From positions 1-16,843 of the forward strand of contig CAMLNG010000022.1 of assembly GCA_946481195.1 (NCBI GenBank): a stretch of DNA of 16,843 nt, read 5' to 3'. Every line of letters begins with the position of its first letter. Position 1 is the stretch's first letter. The stretch comes from an uncultured Chromatiaceae bacterium. Lineage in GTDB: Bacteria; Pseudomonadota; Gammaproteobacteria; Enterobacterales; Alteromonadaceae. Shown piece by piece: positions 1 through 8,146 of this stretch. Under the pieces are notes generated by a model. It saw nothing but the letters and a program-made list of their open reading frames with translations. It searched no databases and was not told the origin of the DNA. A program made the translations under genes and the position numbers.

Positions 1-3000
1 CAAATCAAAATACTGCTGTTGCACCAGCGCCACTGCAATAAAACCGTCGACCGCCAGCGTGACGCGGGCGCCGGCCGACAACAATAACTGCTCGGCGACT
101 TCCCGGTTTAGCGCATTGTCCTCTACTACCAGCAAAGACAAACCAGCCAGTGGTTTTTCCGGCAACACGGTTTGCGACCGGGCTTTGCTTGCCTCTGGCT
201 GCAACGCCTGCTGAATACGGCTGGCCAGTTGCTGTGGTGTGACGGGTTTGATCAGCACGTCACGGATGGGTTGGTCTTGCTGCCGCGCCAGCTGCTGCAG
301 CACCTCGCTCTCAAAGGCAGTGACCATCATCAGCATTGGCAACGGGGTTGCCTTAGCGCTGCCCTGGCTTTGTTGCAACATTTGCTGCGCGGCCGCAAGA
401 CCATCCAGCCCTGGCATCTTCCAGTCCAGTAATACCAACTGGAATGGATTGTCTGTATCAGCCGCCTCGCGCACGGCCTGCACCGCGGCTTCGCCATCTC
501 CTACAGCTGTCACGGCGCAGCCCAGCTGCTGCAAACTGGCGGTCAGACTTTGCCGGACCAACGGCTGATCGTCCGCCACCAGCACTTTCAGCGGCTGCGG
601 CAACAACGCCGGCGCCAGCTCAGTCACCAGCGGAAATTCGATGCTAAAGCTGAAACAGCTGCCTTGGCCCGGCTGGCTTTCGAGCTGCAGGTTGGCGGCC
701 ATTAATGCGAGCAGACGCTGGCAAATAACCAGACCAAGCCCGGTACCACCAAAGCGGCGGCTGATGGACGTTTCCGCCTGACTGAAGGCATTAAACAAGC
801 GTTGTTGCTGCTCCGCTGAAATGCCGATCCCGCTGTCCTCAACCCTGAATAGCAGCCGCGCTTTACCGGGCACAGCGTCCTGACGGCTGACACTGAGCCG
901 GACATAGCCCTGCTGGGTAAATTTCAGTGCATTGCCGGCCAGATTCACCAGCACCTGTTGTAAGCGCAGCCGGTCAGCGACAATGCTGGCCGGCAAATCC
1001 GCGGCCAAATCAAACAATAGTTCCACATGTGGGTTTTGATGGGTGGCGCCAAGTAATACCGCGACGTCGTGGAAAAACCCGGCCAGTTCCAGCGGCGCCG
1101 CGTCTAGTTCCAGCCTGCCGGCATCAATCTTGGAAAAATCCAGGATATTGTTCAAGAGCCCCAGCAGCGCGGTGGCGGCAATTTGGGTTTTGCCGACATA
1201 GTCGGTCTGTAAATCACTGAGCGGTGTTTGTTGCAGCAGCTGCAGCATGCCAAGCACGGCATTGAGCGGAGTGCGGATCTCGTGACTCATATTGGCGAGG
1301 AACTGCGACTTTGCCTGATTCGCGCTATCCGCCTGTTCCTTCGCCTGACGCAATTGCATCTCCAGCTCACGTTGCTCAGTGATATCGAGATTAATGCCGG
1401 TCATGCGCCAGGGCGTGCCGTCGGCTTTGCGTTCAACGGTCGCCGCCCCCTGAATATACCGCACCCCGCGATCCGGCGTGACGATGCGGAAGATAGGCTC
1501 ATACTGACCGGTTCCGGCGAGCGCTTGTTGCAACGCCGCTTCAGTTGCGGCCAGGTCCTCCGGATGGACCCGCTGCTGCCAGTGTTGATAACGCAGTCCG
1601 GACTGTGCCAGCGCCGGGTCCTGCCGGTAAATATCAAACATCCGGCCATTCCACCATAATTCGTTATTTTCCGGCTGCCAGGTCCAGACGCCCATATGTG
1701 CCACCTCAGCGGCAATACTGAGCTGGTCGCGCAACATGGTTAAATCCAGCTCAGACTGCAATTGCTCACTGAAATCCAGTGCAATCAGCAAATAACCGAG
1801 CAGTTCGCAGCTGGTATCGCGGATCGCAGTTAAGGTCAGCAACACCGGTAACTGGCTGCCGTCCTGACAGGTCAGCTGGCTGCGCCAGGTCTCCGGCGCC
1901 CCGGTTTTGGCCAGATGCGCCAGTAAATCGGCCTGCGTTTCACCGCCCAGCTCCATCTCACGGCTGCGACTGACAAACTCGCTGGGGCTTAACAGGGCGG
2001 TCAGCTGCGCCTGTCCTGACATCTCAGCGGCCTGATAGCCCAGCATCAGCTCAGCCCCCCGGTTAAACAGCTGTACCACACCATGTTTGTCGAGGCTGAT
2101 GATGGCCACTTCTGAGGCAGCCCGCAGCACGGTATCAATCAGCTGATGCAGCTCGGCGCGGTGAGATTCGGCCTGGATCCGATCTGTGATGTCACTGGAC
2201 AATGCAATGTAACGTTCAGTCCGCCCGCTGGCATTCAGCAGCGGCATTATCACTGTGTCATACCAGCGCAGACTGCCATTCTGATGCCGGTTACAAATCT
2301 CACCGCGCCAGGCCTGTTGCTGACTGATTTGCGTCCAGACTTGTTGCCAGAATACCGCCGGGTGCACGCCTGAATTGACCTGCTGATGTGTCTGACCAAG
2401 CAACTCGGTCCGGTTATAACCAAGGCTCTGACAGAACACGGCATTCACATCGAGGATCCGGCCCGACGGATCAGTTTCGACATACAAAAACTGGGCATTA
2501 ATGGTGGCCAGTAACGTCTGATGCTGGCGCAGCGTCTGGTCCAGCTGACGGCGGCTGGCCACCAGCTCGCCAATATCGCGCAAGGTTTTTGCCGCCGCGA
2601 TAATACGGCCTTTTTCATCATACACCGGCGACACATTGACCAGCACATCTAACATGGTGCCGGCCTGATGCCGGCGCTGTGTGACAAATTGCTTCACACT
2701 CTCCCCGCGGCGGATTTGCTGCAGGATTTGTTCTTCCTGTGATTTCAGTTCTGGCGGAATAATCAGATTGAGCAGCGGTTGCCCCACGGCTTCAGCTTCA
2801 GAGTAACCAAACATCAGTTCTGCCCCCTGATTCCAGCTGGTCACGACTCCCTGTAAATCCTGACTGATAATGGCATCGCCGGAACTACGTACTATGGCTG
2901 CCAGCCGGCTTTTATGCTCATGAAACTGCTGACGTGACAGATAAATCCGCATGCCCATACTGGCCGTCAGTGCCAGTAACAACGTCAGTAGCAGTCCTAT

Positions 3001-3960
3001 TGCTGACTGCTGCTGCACGGACGGCAAACCAAGACGCTGAATGAACTGCTGTTCCGCATGAAAATGCCATTGCCAACGCCGGCCAAACACGTCACTTTCC
3101 AGCACGACATCCCCCTGATCTTTGGTGGATGAATGTGCTGCGCCGGACTGATAAAACATCCTGGGCTCACCGGTCACATCACGCATTTCAAGACCAATAC
3201 CGTTGGATTGCGCCAGTAAATCTTGCAGCACCTCACCGGCAATCAGCGGTGCATAGCTCCAGCCCTGCAACAGCTTTTGCCGCTCTGCCACTGTCGCAGG
3301 TGTAACCCAGCCCTGATACACCGGCATTAACATCAAAAAGGCCTGTAGCGGTTTGCCCCCCGCCTGCACCAATGTTATCGGTGCGGTCAGCCGCGCCTCA
3401 CCACTTTGCATTGCCGCAACAGCAGCGGCATAACGATTCGATTCTGAACTGATGTCCAGACCAACGGCAGCCTGATTGCGCTCCAGCGGTTCGATATATT
3501 GAATAATGAAATGATCATGGGGATGCGGTGACAGTACCGTGATTTTAAAATCCGCCGGCCCGGTCTGACGGGCGTGCTGTAAAAACTGCGGCAGTTGCGC
3601 CGGAGTCACGCGATGGATATAGCCAAAACCATGCGCACCGGGAAATTCAGTGGCGATATCCCGGCTTTGGCTGTAAGCGTGAAAAGTTGCAGCACTAAGC
3701 GTACTACCGGCAGTCAGCACATGCCCGCGCGCGCCACGCAGGCCATATTGATAACGCTGTAACCGGTCTTTACTGTGCTGAACTATCTGTGCTGCGGTAT
3801 CGCTTAATGCTGACAGCATTCGCTGTTGATTTTCTTGCTCCAAAGCCCGGGCATAAAAAAATGCAGCGACCACCCCAGACAGCAGAATTGCAGCAGCCAG
3901 CCACAACGGCCACCTGCTGGTTGCAGTCTGTTGCTCAGTCCATTGCGGTTGCTGTGTCAT
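1..3960 (-). CDS. Hybrid sensor histidine kinase: CHASE, four PAS, HisKA, HATPase, two receiver domains (3' end beyond window)
   Basis: An open frame of 1320 codons runs from ATG at 3960 to the left edge without a stop. It is a membrane-bound sensor that autophosphorylates on histidine and relays phosphate to its own receivers. Domain order: transmembrane helix 1 (about residues 18-38); periplasmic CHASE sensor (about 75-300, with GLRGARG, GFGYI, YIEPLERNQ and GLDISSES); transmembrane helix 2 (about 320-340); four PAS/PAC units (about 345-470, 475-600, 603-733, 740-865); dimerisation domain with NMSHEIRTPLN, phospho-accepting His893; HATPase with DSGIGIS and GGTGLGL (about 1000-1110); REC1 (about 1123-1245, VADDQ, phospho-Asp1179 in LVLLDWKMP); REC2 from about 1268 (VVEDNALNREV), cut before its own aspartate. 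CHASE implies a small extracytoplasmic ligand, which I cannot name. An HPt domain may follow outside the window. A weak GGGA lies 9 nt before the start. Domain calls come from motifs, not a profile search. Confidence 0.93.
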   Translation of the reverse strand, partial: MTQQPQWTEQQTATSRWPLWLAAAILLSGVVAAFFYARALEQENQQRMLSALSDTAAQIVQHSKDRLQRYQYGLRGARGHVLTAGSTLSAATFHAYSQSRDIATEFPGAHGFGYIHRVTPAQLPQFLQHARQTGPADFKITVLSPHPHDHFIIQYIEPLERNQAAVGLDISSESNRYAAAVAAMQSGEARLTAPITLVQAGGKPLQAFLMLMPVYQGWVTPATVAERQKLLQGWSYAPLIAGEVLQDLLAQSNGIGLEMRDVTGEPRMFYQSGAAHSSTKDQGDVVLESDVFGRRWQWHFHAEQQFIQRLGLPSVQQQSAIGLLLTLLLALTASMGMRIYLSRQQFHEHKSRLAAIVRSSGDAIISQDLQGVVTSWNQGAELMFGYSEAEAVGQPLLNLIIPPELKSQEEQILQQIRRGESVKQFVTQRRHQAGTMLDVLVNVSPVYDEKGRIIAAAKTLRDIGELVASRRQLDQTLRQHQTLLATINAQFLYVETDPSGRILDVNAVFCQSLGYNRTELLGQTHQQVNSGVHPAVFWQQVWTQISQQQAWRGEICNRHQNGSLRWYDTVIMPLLNASGRTERYIALSSDITDRIQAESHRAELHQLIDTVLRAASEVAIISLDKHGVVQLFNRGAELMLGYQAAEMSGQAQLTALLSPSEFVSRSREMELGGETQADLLAHLAKTGAPETWRSQLTCQDGSQLPVLLTLTAIRDTSCELLGYLLIALDFSEQLQSELDLTMLRDQLSIAAEVAHMGVWTWQPENNELWWNGRMFDIYRQDPALAQSGLRYQHWQQRVHPEDLAATEAALQQALAGTGQYEPIFRIVTPDRGVRYIQGAATVERKADGTPWRMTGINLDITEQRELEMQLRQAKEQADSANQAKSQFLANMSHEIRTPLNAVLGMLQLLQQTPLSDLQTDYVGKTQIAATALLGLLNNILDFSKIDAGRLELDAAPLELAGFFHDVAVLLGATHQNPHVELLFDLAADLPASIVADRLRLQQVLVNLAGNALKFTQQGYVRLSVSRQDAVPGKARLLFRVEDSGIGISAEQQQRLFNAFSQAETSISRRFGGTGLGLVICQRLLALMAANLQLESQPGQGSCFSFSIEFPLVTELAPALLPQPLKVLVADDQPLVRQSLTASLQQLGCAVTAVGDGEAAVQAVREAADTDNPFQLVLLDWKMPGLDGLAAAQQMLQQSQGSAKATPLPMLMMVTAFESEVLQQLARQQDQPIRDVLIKPVTPQQLASRIQQALQPEASKARSQTVLPEKPLAGLSLLVVEDNALNREVAEQLLLSAGARVTLAVDGFIAVALVQQQYFDL

Positions 3961-4217
3961 ACTCAAAAATCCCTGACGCCTGTCACTTTACTGAACTGTT
4001 CGGTGCTGTGGCAGCTCCTGACTTTTGAACTTAGCACAGCCTTTTCTGACGTCCACTTTTTCGCCACAAACTTTAGGGACTGTTGATAAAATCTTCTGGT
4101 CAGATCTGTTGTGAAACTTTACAGTGAATCAGATAGCTGTTGCCGGCACGTACCGGTGATAGGCCGGGAAAAGCAAAAATAACAATGGCAATTTATGCAC
4201 AAAGGTGGGGAATAATC

Positions 4218-5690
4218 ATGGTTAAAGCAGTCCTGAAATACAGCGCAATCTTGTTGTTGCTGTTAACCGGTATTGTCATCATCCGGACTGTCAGTTTTAG
4301 TCCGCCAACAGCCACTGCGGCACAGCCAGTCGCATTGAGTGTCGACATCGACAAAGTCAGCCAGCATTTGTCGGAAGCGATCCAGTTCCAGACCATTTCC
4401 TATGACAATAGCGCCAAACGCAATAAAACCCGATTTCTGGAGTTTATCCAGTGGGTCGGCCAGCGCTATCCGCAGCTGCAACAGCTGGAATTGACGCCAG
4501 TCAATGAGCTGACTCTGCTCTATCGCTGGAAAGGCAAAGACAGCCAACGCGATGCGATGCTGTTGTCCGCGCATTATGATGTGGTGCCGGTCACACCAGG
4601 TACCGAAAAACTCTGGCAGCAAAGCCCGTTTTCCGGCGCCATTAAACAAGGTTACGTCTGGGGACGTGGCGCTATGGATGACAAAGGCGCGGCAGTTGCC
4701 ATGCTCGAAGCGATCAGCCTGCTGTTGGAACAAGGTTATCAACCACCGCATGATGTCTATCTGGCCCTGACCCATGACGAGGAGATCGGAAGCAAAGAAG
4801 GTGCCGCAGCGGTCACCGCGCTGTTACAGCAACGCGAGGTCAAACTGGCATGGTCACTGGATGAAGGCTCTTTTGTGCTGCGTCAGATGATCCCTGGCGT
4901 CGCGGCCGATATTGCCAGTATCAACGTGGCCGAAAAAGGCTTCCTGAATCTGCAACTGAGCGTGCAAAGCCCGGGCGGCCACAGTTCGATGCCACCGGCA
5001 GAAACGGCCGTCAGTATTCTGGCCCGTGCGCTGATCCGCCTGACTGACCAGCAGGTTCCGGGCGGTATTGATGGCCTGACCGCAGATTTTTACGATCAGC
5101 TTGGTCCGCATATGGCCTGGTTACAGCGGATGTTACTGGCCAACCGCTGGTTGTTCGGCCCGTTGCTGGAACATGAGCTGAGCAAAATGCCAACGGCGAA
5201 TGCCATGCTGCGAACCACCACAGCGCCAACCATGCTAAATGGCAGCATCAAAGCCAATGTGTTGCCACAACAAGCTACAGCGGTGGTTAATTTCCGGCTG
5301 CATCCGCGGGATAGTGTTGATGCGATTCTGGCGCACGCCAGCGCCGTGATTAATGACCCCAGGGTTGAACTCAGCGTATTGCAGGGTATGGCAGCTTCTA
5401 AAGTCGCCGCCAAAGACGGCGAGGGTTTCAGGCGTATCAGTCACGCAGCACAAAGTGCCTATGCGGTGACGGGTCCTGAGGCCACACCACTGGTGGTCGT
5501 GTCGGGGCTGACCATCGGCGGCACGGACAGCCGTTTTTATGAAGAAGTGGCTGGCGCCAGTTATCGCTTTAACCCAATGGTGCTGACTTCCGCTGAACTG
5601 GGTGGATTCCACGGCAATAACGAACGGATAAGCCAAGACAATCTGGTCAAAGCTGTGCAGTTTTACTACAGCCTGCTCAGTGCACTTTAA
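4218..5690 (+). CDS. Membrane-anchored M20-family zinc peptidase (PM20D1/carboxypeptidase-S-like)
   Basis: 490 residues. The frame is open from a TTG at 4140, but I start at ATG 4218 because AGGTGGGG lies 7 nt upstream and the product then begins with a signal anchor (hydrophobic residues about 8-23). The M20 metal and catalytic set is complete: His119 and Asp121 in SAHYDVV, bridging Asp154 in GAMDDKG, catalytic Glu188 and metal Glu189 in HDEEIGS, Asp215 in LDEGSF, and His465 in GFHGNNE. GGHSSMPP and GGTDSRFY are also typical. The lid/dimerisation domain is inserted after about residue 230. Known relatives cleave C-terminal residues from peptides or, in PM20D1, make and hydrolyse N-fatty-acyl amino acids; the substrate cannot be told from sequence. 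The catalytic domain should face the periplasm. The gene stands alone: divergent from the kinase, convergent with the Mpo1-like gene. I see no convincing promoter in the 257 bp upstream. Confidence 0.93.
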   Translation: MVKAVLKYSAILLLLLTGIVIIRTVSFSPPTATAAQPVALSVDIDKVSQHLSEAIQFQTISYDNSAKRNKTRFLEFIQWVGQRYPQLQQLELTPVNELTLLYRWKGKDSQRDAMLLSAHYDVVPVTPGTEKLWQQSPFSGAIKQGYVWGRGAMDDKGAAVAMLEAISLLLEQGYQPPHDVYLALTHDEEIGSKEGAAAVTALLQQREVKLAWSLDEGSFVLRQMIPGVAADIASINVAEKGFLNLQLSVQSPGGHSSMPPAETAVSILARALIRLTDQQVPGGIDGLTADFYDQLGPHMAWLQRMLLANRWLFGPLLEHELSKMPTANAMLRTTTAPTMLNGSIKANVLPQQATAVVNFRLHPRDSVDAILAHASAVINDPRVELSVLQGMAASKVAAKDGEGFRRISHAAQSAYAVTGPEATPLVVVSGLTIGGTDSRFYEEVAGASYRFNPMVLTSAELGGFHGNNERISQDNLVKAVQFYYSLLSAL

Positions 5691-5720
5691 AGGCTAAAAT
5701 CGCGCGATGGCAGTAAGGTT

Positions 5721-5745
5721 GCGCCGGGCTGTTCAGCCCTGGCGC
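5721..5745. terminator. GC-rich hairpin at a convergent gene junction
   Basis: GCGCCGGGCT pairs with AGCCC-T-GGCGC around a GTTC loop, giving a 10-bp stem with one bulged T. It lies 30 nt past the M20 peptidase stop and overlaps the last codons of the converging Mpo1-like gene (its TGA sits in the stem). Neither strand has a U-tract after the stem, so it is not a textbook intrinsic terminator. It may act as a bidirectional RNA 3'-end stabiliser or a weak terminator. Confidence 0.4.
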
Positions 5746-6230
5746 ACCGGGCCGGCGTCTGCTTCGATTTGCTGCTTTAACTCAGTAGCAAAACCGGCGA
5801 TAAACACCCATTCGGCGACGATAAACAAAGGCCCGATTAACAGTCCCATCAGGTCATCGACAAAAGCCGGTTTTTTACCCTCAAAATAATGACCGATAAA
5901 CTGTAATACCCAACCTAGCGCAAATACCGCAACTGAGCCCCACAACCACTGCTGATTCAGCAACAGCACCAGCTGCTGCGACAAGGCAAAACAGCCACCG
6001 CTGAACAGCAGCATCAACAGGCCGAATTTCAGGTCGAGCAGCAAATAATACAAACAGCTCAGTACCAGCAACACCAGTGCAGCACTGACAGCAGTGCCAA
6101 ACAGTGGAAACGACAGCATACCAAACACACTAATCACAATCAGCGGAATGCCGGCGAAGTGGGTCAGAATGTTCCGCTGGTCGCGATGGTAGAGCGCATA
6201 TTGGCTTAATTGTTCACGTAAAGTCCGCAT
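5733..6230 (-). CDS. DUF962 / Mpo1-like membrane protein
   Basis: 165 residues, ATG start with AAGGA 6 nt upstream. The N-terminus contains YALYHRDQRNILTHFAGIPL and the C-terminal part FIGHYFEGKKPAFVDDL, the signature blocks of the DUF962/YGL010w family. Conserved candidate metal ligands are His15, His24 and His114, with Glu117 following. Between them are several hydrophobic segments (about 26-47, 49-70, 72-110, 128-147), consistent with a polytopic inner-membrane protein. The yeast member Mpo1 is an iron-dependent dioxygenase that shortens 2-hydroxy fatty acids by one carbon (alpha-oxidation). Bacterial members are mostly uncharacterised, so a 2-hydroxy-acyl substrate is inference. Length is normal for the family. 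It is read in the same direction as the Crp/HDOD pair, with 108 bp and two palindromes between. Confidence 0.87.
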   Translation of the reverse strand: MRTLREQLSQYALYHRDQRNILTHFAGIPLIVISVFGMLSFPLFGTAVSAALVLLVLSCLYYLLLDLKFGLLMLLFSGGCFALSQQLVLLLNQQWLWGSVAVFALGWVLQFIGHYFEGKKPAFVDDLMGLLIGPLFIVAEWVFIAGFATELKQQIEADAGPVRQG

Positions 6231-6274
6231 TGTTATTCCTTATAGTCAGAGGCGAGAAACTGCAATGTAAAACC

Positions 6275-6306
6275 AGTTGCGCTGCAACTCTGTCAGATAC
6301 CTGACA
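6275..6306. promoter_or_regulatory. Two adjacent perfect dyads upstream of the Mpo1-like gene
   Basis: AGTTGC-GCT-GCAACT (6275-6289) and TGTCAG-ATAC-CTGACA (6291-6306) are both perfect inverted repeats with 6-bp arms, separated by one base. They lie between the stop of the Crp/Fnr-family regulator and the start of the Mpo1-like gene, about 45-76 bp before its ATG, the usual place for an operator. No U-tract follows on either strand, so termination is less likely. They do not match the FNR (TTGAT-N4-ATCAA) or CRP (TGTGA-N6-TCACA) consensus. A link to the neighbouring regulator is inference. Confidence 0.45.
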
Positions 6307-6338
6307 TTTTAGGGCTGCAATTACGCAAGGGATATGCT

Positions 6339-7019
6339 TTATGCTTGTGCCAGTTGCAACAATGCCGGTCTGTTCAGCACTGTGATGCCACCATATTGCG
6401 TTTGGATTAAGCCTTGCGCAACCAGCTGGCGCAACAACTGGTTAGTGGTCTGGCGGGACAAGGATAATAACTGACCTAATTGTTCCTGCTGCAACGGAAT
6501 GTCGGCCTGCTGCTGACTGAGCTGAACCAGCCGGCGCGCCAGCCGCTGTGCTGCGCTCAGCACTGCGCGGTCTTCCAGTTCAATAAACACCTGACGCAGT
6601 TTGCTGGTCAGTAACTGACCAAAGGCCTGCCACCAGAGCGGATCTGCATGGACCAGCTGTTGTAACGCCGCCTTTGGCAGATGCCACAATACGGTTTCCT
6701 GCAGCGCGGCAGCATCATGGGTGCGGGGCTTTTGGTCAAACAAGGCAATCTCACCGAGCCACTGTCCTGGAGTCAGCAGCGTCAGTAGTGCCTGCTGCCC
6801 CGACTGATGTAAACCGGAGATCAGCAGCTGGCCATCCAGCAGCACGTAGATACCACAGAAAGCGTCACCACGGCTAAACAGCGGTTGTCCGGCAGACAGC
6901 TGACGTTTACGGCCCAGACTCAGCAGCTGTTGCTGCTGTGCACCAGTCAGTGTGACAAACCAGGGATCGGCCCTCAGTGCTGCCAGCTCCAGCTCGTTCA
7001 GTACACCAACTATGCTCAT
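6339..7019 (-). CDS. Crp/Fnr-family transcriptional regulator
   Basis: 226 residues, the usual size. An N-terminal cyclic-nucleotide-binding-type beta barrel spans about 20-135 (FSRGDAFCGIYVLLDG, then LTPGQWLGEIALFDQ). The phosphate-binding cassette has Gly89, Glu90, Arg99 and Thr100 at the positions of CRP Gly71, Glu72, Arg82 and Ser83, so nucleotide binding is plausible. A long dimerisation helix (about 130-165) leads to a Crp-type winged helix at about 170-220 with recognition helix LSRQTTNQLLRQL. There is no N-terminal cysteine cluster, so it is not an oxygen-sensing FNR. Its ATG overlaps the HDOD stop codon (ATGA), so the two proteins are made from one message, probably coupled. It could sense cAMP or another effector; the target genes are unknown. 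Confidence 0.92.
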   Translation of the reverse strand: MSIVGVLNELELAALRADPWFVTLTGAQQQQLLSLGRKRQLSAGQPLFSRGDAFCGIYVLLDGQLLISGLHQSGQQALLTLLTPGQWLGEIALFDQKPRTHDAAALQETVLWHLPKAALQQLVHADPLWWQAFGQLLTSKLRQVFIELEDRAVLSAAQRLARRLVQLSQQQADIPLQQEQLGQLLSLSRQTTNQLLRQLVAQGLIQTQYGGITVLNRPALLQLAQA

Positions 7020-8026
7020 GACGCCGGCCAGTGCTGCCGCAGCCCCAGTTTCAACAGCACTTTTTCCAGCGTTGCTTCAGGCTCACGCAAGGGCTGACGG
7101 GACCGCGCCAGATAAAGCCCCAGCGCGGCCGGTTGTTTCACTGCCTGTTGCAGGGACTGCTGGGCCAGCAAGACCTTTGCGACCGGTGCAGCAAAACCCC
7201 ATAAAGTCAGCATAAATGCGCCAGCCTGTGCCGGAGTCAGGGCTCCGATCTCGCCTTCGCTGGTGCGCAGTAATGTCTGCCCCAGCTGATAAAACAAAGC
7301 CGCCAGCATCATCTGTTCCATGACACTCTGCTCCAGCGCCAGCCACTGCCCGACCTGCCGGCAATGTCCGGCCAACCGGACACCGGCTAAACCACCGCTC
7401 TGGTCACTGTCCTGTGACACACTGAGCGCCAGCACCACACCATATAACAAGCTAAGCCCCAACCGGCTTATCGCCATCTGCACCGAATAAGTGTCCTGGT
7501 TAAAACCCATATAGGCGGAGTTGGCCAATTGCAGCAAACGCGCACTGAGCACAGCGTCCTGTTCAATCAATTCGGCTAATTTGTCGACCCGCACGTCCGG
7601 GTCCATCAGCAATTGCTGCAACTGGCCGACTATCGGCGGGATCAGCGGTAAATGAGAACACGCCAGTAACTGACTGCGACAACGGGCGCTCAGACCCAGT
7701 GAAGTCAGCGCCTCGGCGACATTGACCAGCCGCAGAATACTGTCTTCCGGCACCGGTTGCAGACAAAATAAATGGTAATGCTGCAGATAAGGTAATAATT
7801 GCTCATCCTGACAATCCGGCACCGCCAGCACCCGGATGCTGTGCGCAAAATGCCGGGCAATGTCGTCAACCAGTGATGATTGCACCAAATCCGTGATCAC
7901 CAGCGCAGGTGCTTCGCTGAGTTGCAGCGCACCGGCCGGGTCTGTCTGGGTGATTTCCCACCCTGCAGGCAATGTCACCTGCATCACTGGTGCAGGATCG
8001 GCGATCCAGAGTATGTGCCCGGCCAT
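7016..8026 (-). CDS. HDOD-domain signalling protein with degenerate receiver domain
   Basis: 336 residues, ATG preceded by AGGAGG at 6 nt. Residues about 3-100 resemble a response-regulator receiver: acidic Asp10 after strand 1 (HILWIAD), Asp46 where the phospho-acceptor sits (ALVITDL), and a strand ending FCLQPVP where the conserved Lys-Pro would be. The lysine is replaced by Gln90, so normal phosphorylation switching is doubtful. Residues about 125-310 form an HDOD domain (LPLIPPIVGQLQQLL, then QDAVLSARLLQLANSAYMG and AISRLGLSLLYGVV). HDOD domains are HD-related but usually lack phosphohydrolase residues; many act as adaptors in signalling, motility or c-di-GMP control. Coupling to the Crp-family gene suggests the two work together. 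A perfect inverted repeat lies just upstream. Confidence 0.9.
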   Translation of the reverse strand: MAGHILWIADPAPVMQVTLPAGWEITQTDPAGALQLSEAPALVITDLVQSSLVDDIARHFAHSIRVLAVPDCQDEQLLPYLQHYHLFCLQPVPEDSILRLVNVAEALTSLGLSARCRSQLLACSHLPLIPPIVGQLQQLLMDPDVRVDKLAELIEQDAVLSARLLQLANSAYMGFNQDTYSVQMAISRLGLSLLYGVVLALSVSQDSDQSGGLAGVRLAGHCRQVGQWLALEQSVMEQMMLAALFYQLGQTLLRTSEGEIGALTPAQAGAFMLTLWGFAAPVAKVLLAQQSLQQAVKQPAALGLYLARSRQPLREPEATLEKVLLKLGLRQHWPAS

Positions 8027-8062
8027 GTTGACCTCCTGCAGTTAAAGTAGATTTACAAGAAT

Positions 8063-8085
8063 TTGCTAAAACAACAGTTTAGCAA
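8063..8085. repeat. Perfect inverted repeat upstream of the HDOD gene
   Basis: TTGCTAAA and TTTAGCAA flank a 7-nt spacer. It sits 37 bp before the HDOD start and about 60 bp past the end of the binding-protein gene, both on the minus strand. It could be an operator in the HDOD-crp promoter or an AU-rich terminator for the upstream gene. The run after it on the minus strand (ATTCTTG) is not a clear U-tract, so I slightly favour an operator. Confidence 0.4.
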
Positions 8086-8146
8086 GCATCAGACCATAGC
8101 ACGAACAGCGATACGGGACAGACGGATCGGCGGAGTCCCCCGGATA

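Noticed and set aside
1228..1659. 143-codon plus-strand frame
   Set aside because: Antisense to the PAS and HisKA region of the hybrid kinase.
4087..4092. TAAAAT as the -10 element of the M20 peptidase gene
   Set aside because: No acceptable -35 element is found 16-18 bp upstream.
4140..4217. Upstream TTG start for the M20 peptidase
   Set aside because: ATG at 4218 has a strong Shine-Dalgarno at 7 nt and gives a proper signal anchor; the extra 26 residues are not signal-like.
4263..4775. 170-codon minus-strand frame within the M20 peptidase
   Set aside because: Antisense to the catalytic core of a complete M20 enzyme; no independent support.
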